Shown: in pieces, positions 32,601 through 43,946 of the stretch
Layout of the letters: every line of letters starts with the position of its first letter
Position numbering within the stretch: the first letter of the stretch is position 1
From: Phellopilus nigrolimitatus
Lineage: Eukaryota > Basidiomycota > Agaricomycetes > Hymenochaetales > Hymenochaetaceae
Assembly: GCA_021029095.1 (NCBI GenBank)
Contig: JAJOHG010000015.1
Span: 248,001-312,000, forward strand
Length of the DNA stretch: 64,000 nt
Direction of reading: 5' to 3'
Translations under genes and position numbers: made by a program
The notes under the pieces: model-generated
Databases searched by the model: none
Seen by the model: only the letters and a program-made list of their open reading frames with translations
Told to the model about the DNA's origin: nothing

Positions 32601-35600
32601 TGCTGCGCGAAGTACTCCGCGTCGCGTGGAGAGCCACGACGCGCGTAAGCATCGGCAAGTGCAAGCATGGTTCCAAAAAGCGCATTCGCAACGCGCCATT
32701 CCAGGCCGTCGAGATTTGAGCGTGGTTGTGCGGCTTTCGACTCAGAGACCTTGTCGGAGCTTTGTTGCGAGCCACCAACATTAGCGTTCGGTAATGCGTC
32801 CTTAAGGTCTGACATGGCGAATGGGTCTGACGGCTCCGGGGAGCTTTGAGGCTTCTTAACTGGGTTTAATTTGGATAATGTATCCGTTGCCCTGTTCAGT
32901 AGGCGGAGCGCTTGCAGAAGCGCTCTCAGAGAAGTGACCGGCTCATCCTGCAGAGGTCAGTAAAATTAACATAGTTTATGATAATTATCGCATCGTTACT
33001 TACCTTCAAATCCTGTATGGCGGCAAAGATGTTGGCAGCTACAGCGGCTCTTTCCAGTACTATGACCCGGGCGCGAACACGTGCAGACGTCGACAGGCCC
33101 TTTCCCTTCTCATCCTCAGGTAGGTCATCGCACAACCGAGAAGCTTCTTCATATACAGCGAGGCTAATTATTCATGTTTTCAGTAATCAAACCCCTAACA
33201 CAAAAAACGAAGTTAAACGACGCACCTCCGGGGCAGGTCACCGTTGAAAGCTAAGGCTTCTGCGAATCGGAGCAACAGAAGCACTGCCGCGGGACTAGAC
33301 AGACGCGCTTTGGTCAATGAGCTTGCGAGAGAGGCGAGGACGCCGATAGCCTGCTCCGTCTTTCCGAGCTTCAATAACTCGTGCGCGAATATCGCACATG
33401 CCTGGAGATACGCTAGGGAACAGCACGTTCACAAGATGCTTTCAGGGTCCTGCGTACATGATTAAAAAAATCGCGTACCTTCGCTCGTCAACTCCCCTGT
33501 CTTCTCTAGCAACCGACGTGTCATGTTCAGCATTTGCATCTTCGCTAAAACTAAACCTGATAGGCCGAGCAGTTCCGACACCATGTCTATTGACATGTAA
33601 GGAATTAATTTCGCAAGGCTTTGGAAGAAAAAACCGTAGACTCACGCATAAGTCCAGTCAATGTGAGGAGTTCAGCCACACTTAGGCGAAGAACTTGTTT
33701 TTGAGCGACGTTAGCTACAGCCTTCGTCTCAACATCTATGAAAACACAAGAATAAGCAAAAGCATGAAAATTAGACACGGCAAGTAATGGAACAGGCACT
33801 CACTTCCTTTGGCTCCGGGTTTCCGCGTCATGGGAGGCTTGCGCGACTCCGACGTCGTCGCGCGCACCTTTCGCGCAACCTGCGTCTCTACTTGGGGCGG
33901 ACGAGTGCTGCGAGCGCGCCCTCTTGCGGTTGATGTTGCAGTCTGTGTTTCTACTTGAGGCGCACGAGTACTGCGAGCGCGTCCTCTTGTAGTCGATGTA
34001 GCGGCCTTGGCTTCACCAACCTTTGGCCTGCCCACTTTCCGGCCCCGGTCTGCCGACGACGCATCTATAGTCGTCTCGACTGCGTTGCCACATGGTTGCT
34101 CAATTAGCGTGCTGAGCGTGTCTAATGACGCACGCGTGTGGCTCAGGATGTCTGCTGCGGGGTCCGCTGCACGATGCGCGTGGAGGACGACCCAAAGGCG
34201 GGCCATAGCATGATAATACGGTCGGAAATGTGCCAACGAGGCGTCTTCGCACAGATTTGCCTGCACACAGAAAAATATCGTCAGACGAGGTCGGAAATAA
34301 AAATATGTAAAAGCAAAAGGATATCCGAGCATGTACATAAACTTACCCTGTTCGAGAGCAACTTCTGCACCTCTCGCGCGCTCTCTTCAACGCGGGAACG
34401 GTTCGCCTTTTCGTCCGCTGCGCCAAAGTATGCATTTTCAAGGACGAGAATGAGTACGCGAGCACGGCGGACTGCATGGCGCGTGGGTTCATACACTGCA
34501 AGTAAGTCCTTTAATATTGCTTCTACAATAATCCGCACCGCGGGCTTAGCGCGGTGTTCTGCAAGACTGTGAACCTGACGCATAAGTACCGCGCCGAGCG
34601 CGAGTGGCGAAACGCCTCGTGCGCGCAGGGGTTGAAGCAGCGACACCTTTTCTGCGGGAAGGTAAAGCTCCACTGCGCCGAGGTGCGTGAGCCGATCGAT
34701 CGCGGACGCGAGCGGTCTTTGCGCTTCCGAGGCGAATGTTTCGTCGGCACCGGCATCGGCTGCTCCGGTAAGTGCTAATCCATCTTCGAACGGATAGCTG
34801 CCTACGCCTTGGACGAAAGCGTTGTATGCAAGCTAGGTTGAAGGTCAGAGTGACTCAAGCGGGTGGAAAACTAAGACACGGACTTTGCGATCACCTGTTT
34901 TCGTATAGCAAGCCCCAAGAAGCTCCCAACGCCTGTATACATGCGCCCTGTGCGTCTTCCAAATCTCTTGGTCCTTTTCAGGCTCTTCGCGTGCTTTGCC
35001 CTTTCCGCCTTTGCTCTCGCGGGAGCGTACTTCGTCGTGCAACGTGCTCGCACGTAGCGACAGCGGGCACGCCTGTAGGAGGAAGCGGATCGCAAAGCTG
35101 TGGCGCTCCGTCCTGTACAGTCCACCGGCCACGTTTGCGAATGCACCCGCAAGACAGCGCGTGTAATTCGCTTGTGCGTCGAGCTCCGTCTTGATACTCT
35201 TATCCGAAGCGGACCCGCGTTCGATGATGTGCGCGGCGCGCGCGAGGTAGTCGTATGCTTGGTCGCATGTATCCGCGCGCTGTGGGTCTACTACAGCCGT
35301 TGCGAGCTGGAAGAGCGTATCAAGTACAGCAATCGTCGTGTCTGTGCGCGTAGCGGTGCCATTATTTTCGGCTACATCATCGAGAAGGCGCTCGTAAACA
35401 TCGACAATCCTTCCGAGCACACGTCTGACCGCGTCCCGCACAAGCGAGCCTGGAAGGGGACGGGCTAGCGCTTTAAGGCCACTCCTGCGGCATTTCTCTA
35501 TCACCCGATGGAGTTTGCTGTCCAACAGCGAGCCGTCCACGTCATGGAGGTAGGAGGCACTCGAGTTAGCATAAGAGATAAGCTCATCCTGGTCAGTGCC

Positions 35601-36780
35601 TTCTGACTCCATAGCTGATGCTAATTGAGTCAGTGCGGCACATGATCGAGCTGCCAGGAGCGTAGCATCGTTTGAAGACGAGGCCTCCTTGCGGATGTAC
35701 GCCGCGACGCGGTTTACGAGCGAGAGATTTCCGCTCTTGAGCTTTCGTCAGTAGAATGAGCGAGGTAAAGCGAAGAAATCGACTCACGCGTTTCGCCAGC
35801 GCCAGCCAATACTCGCAGAATTTGATCCAGCCCTTCCCCTCCTGCCGTCCCTCCGCCATCCTGACCACATTCTCGAAGCTCGCAAGCAGCTCTGCGATTT
35901 TCTCCTTCTCCTGTTCGGCTGCTTCTGCATTCCGTGCATACGAGGCCGCGTAATTTAAACATTGTTCCCAGAACGGGGTGACGTCGAGCTCGGTAGAGAC
36001 CAGCAGCAGAGCCAGGGCGCAAAAGCGGACCTTGAAGATCCGGACCGGCATGGCGGGCGGAGAAGCGAGGGAGGATGTAAGGACAACATACGTCCGCTTC
36101 AGGAGCGCGTCGAGTGCTTTGGTAGGCAGCGATGTGAGATGAAGCATCCAGGACGGAAGGCTGCCGAGGCTATGCAGCGCGTCGCAGAAGTCGTCGTAGA
36201 GCATCGATTGCGACGCTATGGCATGCGCAACGGCTGGGATAACGTGACTAAAGTAGGCCGAGACGCATGTCTGGAAAGCAGAGTCAAGCGGGGATGTAGG
36301 AAGAGGCAATCGTAGGATAGACAGCGGCGGCTCATGTGTTGACTGTATCTCCACGTGTTCGTAGTACGATGGCAAATGCGTCCAGATGTCCGTTAACAGG
36401 TCCAACGCTAGCTCAAACGCGTCAAGTGCAAGCAGTTTTCCTGCCAGGTTCAGAGCCGCACGCTCGACGCCGAGCATGCCAGGGCTCAGCTTCCGCAACG
36501 TGCTCAAAGCCGTCCGGCCAGTTATGCCCGTCGCGGACGGAGACGCACTGGATTTCCCGCCCCCGTTCTTCTGTTCAGACAAGCTCTCCAGAGCGCCGTT
36601 TACGGTTCTCATCGCCGCTGCCCTGGCTTCCTCCGGCGACTCTGCCGGCCGTGACTTAGCCTTGCGTATCCTTGCGTTGGCGGCCTCTGATATCCTGAGA
36701 CCCGATGCGAGCTTATTGGCAAGGCGGTCGACTTCGTTTGTCCTTGGAGCGAGCGGTCTCTTAACTCTTGTGGTCGCCAT
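29698..36780 (-). CDS. ESP1: Separase (caspase-like cysteine protease, peptidase C50)
   Basis: Cleaves the Scc1/Rad21 cohesin subunit at anaphase onset to release sister chromatids. A multi-exon gene of roughly 2,000 codons; start MATTRVKRPLAP at 36780, stop at 29698-29700. The N-terminal two-thirds is a helical, TPR/HEAT-like array (for example FELALDLLTDIWTHLP). Near 33840-34020 there is a basic insert with two copies of a TSTxRGRARSTRxPQVETQ unit, close to the AT-hook style. The C-terminal protease domain contains MQGIPWESLPILRGRSVSR, NPGGDLSGTE, the catalytic His in YFGHGGAEEY and the catalytic Cys in MLWGCSSGAL, then AGCPTLVANLWDVTDRDID, as in known separases. The exons I followed join at good splice sites and no lesion was seen. 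The securin partner is not in this window. Confidence 0.93.
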
Positions 36781-37724
36781 CGTCAGAGCTGGCACAAGTG
36801 AAGTCGGAGGTTCAGTTTTAGAAAACGCGCAGGTTGAGGCGCGTCCTTGGTGGTTGAAGCCGTGACGTTCCTGCATCATGTGATCGTGGCATTTCTTTTT
36901 TCTTGAATTGGAATCTGAGCCACATTCAACCTGTCGGCTCGACTCATGGTGGATTTTCTCGACGTTCTCGGATCTGTCGGGCATTATATCTTTCGTTCGA
37001 CCTGGCATATAAAATGTACCTCTGTATGAAGGCGTCGTCACCTCCGGTATATCTGCCGTCTATGCAATACATAATACAGATATTGAAATCCTCAGACAAT
37101 GTAGACACAAACACATTTATCACTTACAATTCGCTTCAAACACAAGCAGTCAAGTTTCGGCTTATTTGAACAATACAGCCAGTTTTCCACCGGCGTCGAA
37201 TTAATATGTTCGAGGAACGCGGGGAGGTTCAACTCAAGACTATCGCTCACTCTTTCCACACCAATGAAGATGCAAAAGGACTATTCCCCACTTACTATGG
37301 TGTGTGGCCCGCGGGGCTCGACGCTCTGATGGCGGCGAAATAACAGGGCCTTACACCGAGGACGCGCTTACTTATGTGAAGAGGAGGGTCATTCACCGAT
37401 TTAACGAACTCCCCACCGGAAGTTTGGAGAGGATGAGAACGTCGCGCGTGAACGAGCACGGTCATCCGGAGTGACACGGATGAGACGGACAACAAGACAC
37501 CTGTAGAATCCGCCTGTAGCCAAAGGGCAATGCCAGCGATACATACATAGTCCAACTAAGCTCGCAGCCGGCCATCGTCGACGTTCGGATACTTATCATC
37601 CAATAAAGCTCAATGACGTTTGCAGACTGTCAGGGATGCTCTTCGCAATCCTCCAGCGTTAACACGCTCAAGCCCACGCACTAGCCGCAAGACCGCAGCT
37701 CCGAAGCGCCTTCGACCTAAGCGA
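36781..37724. other. Separase upstream region, no gene seen
   Basis: Holds the separase promoter. The ORF extension upstream of 36780 (to 37041) shows no conservation-like features and is taken as leader. Confidence 0.55.
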
Positions 37725-38810
37725 CGTTCTTCTAATGCCCTCGAAATCACAAGAACAGCGCAGATAAGACGCGGATGAGCGACGGTCCAATACCAATGTG
37801 TATGCTGCTGACCGCGTTTACGGAATGCCATCACACAACATCGTGCACGGAAGGCGAGTGCGGCGAGAGGCGGCGAGTCTGTGTCCGGCGAATCAGCGCG
37901 GCGCATTTGAATTTGCGCCGACACCCGTCTGACGTCGGAGGAAGCTCTGGCGAAGACATGCTTCCAAGAAGTGCCAAAAAGCATATCGATCGGATCCTTC
38001 GAGGACCCGTAGCTGCTATCTGACCAAAGGTGTCGAAATGCATAAGAAGGCTCCCGGAAAACAAGGCGAGTGGAGTCGTACATGTACATGTACATGCGTC
38101 TAGCCTGTAATTGGCCGGCCCTCGGAGAACTGCTCAGTAATCTCTACATGAGCGGATGGTCCGAGAAAACACGCGAGTGATCGAGCATGACGCTCCACGA
38201 CCGGAGGAAGTGCGCAGAAGCCCATTTCGAAGTCCCGAGAGCTGGACATTGGGTGTCGGGGTTACGACGAGAGTTAGCGAAGCTGCTGGCGACCTGCCTG
38301 ATGCCAGATATATTGGCAGCCTATCGGAAGCCTGCTTATGCGGCTGAAGACCGAAAAACGAGAATACATTTTGTCGATCGTGGAATCCGGATTCGAGTAT
38401 GCACACAAGTAATGAGTGTTGGCAGTTGACGCCGAAGACGTCTTGAAATCCTATGGTTGACTGATCAAGATGTTCAATTTCGTAAATAACTCTTCATGAG
38501 CGAGACCTAATTTTGATCATGAGCCCAACAAAATTACAGCGAAGCAGCTAATCAAAGCAAGAAGACGGTGGTCGTATAAGACCAACACACCAAAGAAGTA
38601 GGATAGGTCACTTCCGGTACGTATCGATATAGACCAATAGAGATGAGTATGTAATGAGCTGCAGCATGTTGACTACGGCGCGTGCGTCTTCGCATCCCTA
38701 GGACACCCGCGGCGTATGTACGTTACCTACGCAGTGCTTTCCTCAGCCCAGCCCGTCGGAGCCGAAACGTACGCCGCCAGCAGTGCATAGCCGCACAGGT
38801 CGGGCCATTG
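37725..38810 (+). repeat. Interspersed repeat, copy A
   Basis: Diverged direct-repeat partner of 42609-43946. Colinear landmarks include ACAGCGCAGATAAG, GCGAATCAGCGCGGCGCATT, a (TACATG)n run (38079-38096), GCCTAGCCTGTAATTGGCC and AACGTACGCCGCCAGCAG. No shared open frame spans it, so it looks noncoding. It ends about 95 bp upstream of the HAM1 relic. Confidence 0.85.
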
Positions 38811-38905
38811 TGTCTAGTACCGGAAGATGGCGCCGCCGCTCGCCATCCACTTGATTATGCTCATTTTCAAACTTCATCTGTGCTCTTTACTCCGAAACCT
38901 TGAAA

Positions 38906-39671
38906 ATGTCGAGCAGAACACTAAGTACGTATGAATACAGGTGGAAAGACTGATGATATATCTCTGCAGTTTTCGCCACCGGAAATGCGCACAAACCCAG
39001 GGAAGTTCAAGCCATTTTGTCTGACGGATCGAGCTTCTTTGCATCGATAAATCTTGAATCGAAAGACCTGGATGGTAAGTTTATCGTATTCCCTAAATAA
39101 AATTCGTTTAGCTATTCAATGAATTGTATTTTTACGAATTCTAATTTCAGAACTTCAGGGGACCACGCAAGACGTAGCGCACGAGGAGTGCCGTCGTGCA
39201 GCAGAACTAGTACATCTTTCGCCTATTTTTATATCGGTTCTCTTGAAACAGGTTTTGGATTTCGTAAGTCGGGAGGACGTTGCGCTGTGCTTCGAAGCCA
39301 CGAACAGTCTTCCTGGTCCATACTTCAAGCATTTCCGTTGGCCCCACAGGAAAGTACATACCATGCCTTACGCTGTAAATTGAGGATTCTACTCCGGTCT
39401 CCCGTTATACCTTATTATTTGTTGACCCGGTCTCCTCATTGTATACACAAGATTAACGGCCTTCTTACATAGGTCTGAACACTCTCTACAAGGATTTCCG
39501 ACAACCGATGCGTATGCGATTTGCACGTTTGCATATAGCGCTGGTCCAGGGACTGAGCCTGTTCTTTTCGAGAGCAAGACGGAAGGAAAGATTGCTCTCC
39601 CTCGCGGTCCTCAGGATTTCGGTTGGGACTGCACATTAGAGGCGGAGGGCGTGTGTACCTTTCACCTCTAG
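38906..39671 (+). pseudogene. HAM1: HAM1-like ITP/XTP pyrophosphatase relic with frameshift
   Basis: HAM1/ITPA enzymes remove deaminated purine nucleotides (ITP, dITP, XTP). Start ATG 38906, MSSRTL, then an intron and IFATGNAHKPREVQAIL (the TGNxxK nucleotide-binding motif). Next are LDELQGTTQDVAHEECRRAAEL, then a degraded piece VSREDVALCFEATNSLPGPYFKHF where the family has an EDT(S/A)L motif. After an intron come GLNTL and a one-base deletion near 39486. The shifted frame then gives QGFPTTDAYAICTFAYSAGP and LPRGPQDFGWD. The conserved TYAEM...ISHR tail is missing; the frame ends at 39669-39671. The frameshift, altered active-site segment and lost tail argue for a pseudogene. A sequencing error could explain the frameshift alone but not the rest. 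The copy sits between the two interspersed repeats. Confidence 0.75.
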
Positions 39672-40322
39672 AAAAGTACAAATCGTTGTCCGGCCGATTT
39701 ACTTCTGCTTGGGATACATAGGTATGCTGAGAATTTATCACTGTTATCGTGCTCTTGAGAAACTCCGGGCGTATCTGCAGTCTCTGGCTTAGACGGAAGC
39801 GCTTGGTACAGTAAAGGATAATGGAGAAGGTGGAGAGCAAACACCGTTGTGGGTCACTGTCATACTAGGTATAAAACGACCACTCTTCTCTCTTCTCCCA
39901 AGGAAATAAATTCCTGATCATGGAGAAACGGCAATTTACTCGTGCGAAAATGAAATTCCACTACGAGAACGGTTGCTTATCATGTAAAAGTATGCAACAG
40001 ATAATTGTTTACTTTTTGTCAATCGAGAGGCAAATCTGAGACACGCTCGAGCATCTCGCGGACTTGTGTGCGCGTACTACGCATTACCGCGCGAAAGTGC
40101 GACTTACACTGCAATTACTATTTTTAGTCTCATATCTGCGATCACTTTTTGATCTGAAACTGGGCGCGCCGCCCTTGCTTAGCCTCGCTTGTATGATCGC
40201 AAGAATGACCGACACAGCTTATCCAGTGCCTACTACCCATATATATATATATAGGAAGATCGGAATGAAGAGTCCAACAAAATACCGGTCGTCTTTTGAC
40301 CACAAGAGAGCTAGCATTCAAA
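39672..40322. promoter_or_regulatory. Gene-free gap; (TA)n TATA-like tract at 40239-40252
   Basis: A TATATATATATATA tract lies about 70 bp upstream of the next ATG (40323) and is the only evident promoter element. Confidence 0.4.
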
Positions 40323-41811
40323 ATGTCTTATCCACCTCCGATGATGTCTCCCCCAGTTTACTCGGCTGTTGCTGCTTCCCCGGAGGAGCTTGTAGCGCAC
40401 TCGAATGAAGACGTCGAGGTGCTTTTCACGGACATTCCGAGAGCGCCGGCTACGCATGAGCCTCTTCGCTTGCCTCTCTGCCTTCCACAGATGAGCTCTG
40501 GGACCGCTACGTTTGTGAGAGCGTATAGTCGGGAACTGCATGCGTCGGGAGTTGAGATGGACGATTGGCTGCGCTTCATGTGAGTACCGCCCATTTATTA
40601 TTGTTGTTGTTTTCGGTATAGACAACTGTATCTCGACTCGTTCTGACTGTCATTTCTTCTCGTAGCGACGGTTTGAACATTGCAATAACAGCGAGCCCAC
40701 CACTCCGCGTAGTCAACGCAGCGGGATTGATAATCGGATTTGTGTACGTGGTTAATCCGACAGTTAAAGCTTGATCTCAAGACAAAAATCTTACGTTCTT
40801 TTATTTTAGTCCTTACCACTGGGCCGTCCTCGCCGGTGCGGGCATGCAGGTCGGCGCGCAAGTCGGAATCAAAGTATTATCGAAGACGCTTACCGATCGC
40901 TACATGCGGCGGGCCAATGTCGAATACTTCGCCCCGCGTGGTCTGCGCGCACGTATCTGCAAAACAGCAGCCGTACGCCAGCTCGTCGGCCTCGACGCAC
41001 CGCCGTCCGCGACGGCCTCGACGTCGAGCAAGTTTATGCAGCACGCGAAGACGGCCGGTGGGGTCGCAGAGACGGTCGCCCTGCACTTGCCGGTCATCCG
41101 GAAAGTATACAACAGGTTGGCGCCGCCTGTTCCAGCCGTCGACCCGAACGCGCCTGGAGACATGACTTCCCGTCGACTTTCGGTGCTACAAGGCTACGTT
41201 CTCCCGCTGTCCTTCGATGTCCCTCCTCCTGCTCCGCTGGAAGGCTTCATGGAGAAGGCCTCCGGTCTGGGCATGCGCTTGGACAGCTGGAAAGTCAACC
41301 GGGCCGCGGCAAGCGCGGATCGGAATCGCCATCTACTCGCCGTTCAAGAGGGAAGAGCGACGGGATTACCGCCACCGCCAACCCGAAGCCCCGGCTCTTC
41401 GCAGAACATTCTAGAGCAAGCTTGGGAATGGCGGGGAGACCGCAGGCGGAACAAAGACGAAGGCCGCGCGCTGAGGAGGGCGGAGTTCGGCAGGTCGTCT
41501 AGCAAGCTCCAAACAAAAGTCGAGATTGCGGACAGAAAGGAGTGGAAAACCACGGATAATCTGCTTTGGGTGGTTCTCGTCAATGCCGAGCAAGGTATGT
41601 AATTTTTTTCCTTCTTCACGTCGTCGTATATTAAAACTTCATCGCAGATGCTTTTATCCAAGGGACCGAATTTGCAGACGGCTCAGACGATGTCGAGCAA
41701 GTCTCTGAAGCTGAATGGCGAGAAGAGATTGAGCGTGAAAATGCTGAAGGTCAACTCTTCTTCAGGAAAAACGCGGATAGCAAATCAGCGTCAGCTGACC
41801 GCTTCGCATAA
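40323..41811 (+). CDS. Fungal-type protein of unknown function, 427 aa
   Basis: Four exons (40323-40579, 40666-40743, 40810-41594, 41648-41811) join in frame to 427 residues, so the model is solid although I cannot name the function. The N-terminus is short and Pro/Met-rich (MSYPPPMMSPPVYSAV). A compact core contains DGLNIAITASPPLRVVNAAG, the hydrophobic stretch LIIGFVPYHWAVLAGAGMQVG (possible membrane-associated or buried helix) and KVLSKTLTDRYMRRANVEYF with GLRARICKTAAV. A 200-residue polar tail follows, rich in Arg, Ser and Pro, then KTTDNLLWVVLVNAEQ and an acidic end. No signal peptide. The style matches a lineage-specific agaricomycete family. No catalytic motif was recognised. Confidence 0.8.
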
Positions 41812-42608
41812 GTATTGGATGGGACTTGTATATCTAGTCGATGTAGACCTGTTGGAGAGTATGTACGAACCTATGTATTTCGTCTTTTTACCCGTACAAA
41901 TCCGATTTCAGTGCCAATTTATATACTTCAATGAATGCAAGATCGGCTCGGAGGAGTCTTGTACAAAACGAAAAGACCAGGCTGCGCACATCGAATAATT
42001 AGCGCACGTGATTTTAACGCGTCAACAACGCGTCTGCGAATCTGCGATTACGCAAAGCAAAACCTCGATCACAAGTCCTGGACTCAAAAGTGGGTTTATG
42101 CAACACAATGGTGTCCTGGTATAAAATAGGCCTCGCAATATTCTAATGAGTTAGACGTGCAATTTATAGCAAACATTTAAATCGAACCTTCATGTTGTGC
42201 GTGCGACCAGCCACGGATGATGGCAACTGGCAAGAACTTACCGTACTTGTCATTGAGTAAGCGGAGGCTTTAGGGGTGTCCCAGGATACACATAGGCCAC
42301 TTGCTGTACAGTACTAAGACATACATAATCCACGCATCCGCGCACGGTCGGCGGTCGAGAAGAGATCGACATCAGGCGAGTGACATAGCCCTCGCAGATT
42401 ATGCGGAGTAAGGTGCATGAGACTCTCTCGGCGCTCGAGCTATATTATACAGTCCTCATCAAGCTCGTACTTATTTCAAGACGCTAACTCAATCCTAACT
42501 GTTCTACCCAGTCTGGAACTACAAAATCACGCATGGTCTACGGCGGCATGCGCGCTTCTCTCAAGGCCTCTTAAAGCCTGCACTTCCAGTCCCCTCGAAG
42601 CGCGCACC
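41812..42608. other. Gene-free DNA before repeat copy B
   Basis: No supported ORF or notable repeat. Confidence 0.55.
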
Positions 42609-43946
42609 CGCGTTCTTAGCACCCTCGAAAATCACAGGAACAGCGCAGATAAGGCGCGCGCGCGCGCGCGATGGTCCAATACCACAAAACCGCATTACCA
42701 CATACATGTATGCAATTGACCGCGTGTACGGCACGCCATCAACACGACTCGCGAGTGCGGCGAGAGGCGGCGATCCTGCGGCTGGCGAATCAGCGCGGCG
42801 CATTTGAATTTCACGTCGATGCCCCGTCTGACGTCGGCGGAGCCTCTGGCGAAGCCGTGCCAAAAACGCATTTTAAATCAGATTCTTGGGGGACCCGCAG
42901 CTGCTACGTATCTGGCCAAAGGTGTCGAAATGCGCAAGAAAGCTTCCGGTCCGGAAACACGGCGAGTGGAGTCGTACATGTACATGTACATGTACATGCG
43001 CCTAGCCTGTAATTGGCCCAGCCCTCGGAGAACTGCTCAGGAATCGCTGCATGAGCGGATGGCCCGAGAAAACGCGCGAGCGATTGAGCGGCACAGTCCG
43101 CTCGACCGGGGGAAGCGCGCAGAAGTTCATTTCGCAGATCAGAGAAGTCGCGAGAGCCGGACATTGCGTCTCGGGGATACGACGAGAGCTTGCGAAGCTG
43201 CTGGCGGCCACGCGACGCATCAGACGGGCGAGACTGCCTACGAGCCAGCTGTCCGCGAAGCAGGCGCGATCTCGCCGATCTGGAAAGCGGCGTCGATCGA
43301 CCTGCCTGATGGCTCGGTGTGCGCTGATATGTATTGAGATGCGCCGGAAGACGGGGAGCCTATCGGGATCGTGCTTATCGCGGCTGAAGGCCGCGAAAGC
43401 GAGAGTACGTCGTGTCGCGGTTGAGGAAGTCGTTGGAATCCGGATTTCGAGTATGCATTACGGGTAATGTGAGCGTTGGCAGCGTTGTTGGCAGCATTGG
43501 CACCGAAGACGTCCACGTCTTGAAGTTCTATGATTGATCGATGAAGAGACTTAATTTCATAAACGAGTCCTTCTTAGCAAGACCTGAATTTGATCGCGGA
43601 CCTGGCAAAACCACAGCGAAGCAGCCGATCAAAGCCACAAGACGGGTGATCGCATAGGATTAACGCACCAAAGAAGCAGGAGAGAACGAAGCCAGCTCAC
43701 CGGCTTCTCGTATCGTATCGATAAAGACCAACAGAGACCACGCCAACGCTGCGGATGCTCGGAGGCAAAGGCAAGGAGTTTCTGATGAGCATGTTGGCTA
43801 GACCAGCGGATGCGCGGCGTGCGCGTCTCCGCATCCCTAGGAGACCCGCGGGGTATGCACATATGTATATGCCCAACGCAGTGCTTTCCCATCCGAGCGG
43901 AAACGTACGCCGCCAGCAGCGCATGGCCGTGCGGGTCGGGCCATTG
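42609..43946 (+). repeat. Interspersed repeat, copy B
   Basis: Colinear, diverged copy of 37725-38810 on the same strand, about 250 bp longer through small insertions. It carries a longer (TACATG)n run (42975-42998) and a GC dinucleotide tract near 42656. No TIRs, LTRs or coding frame were recognised. Confidence 0.85.
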
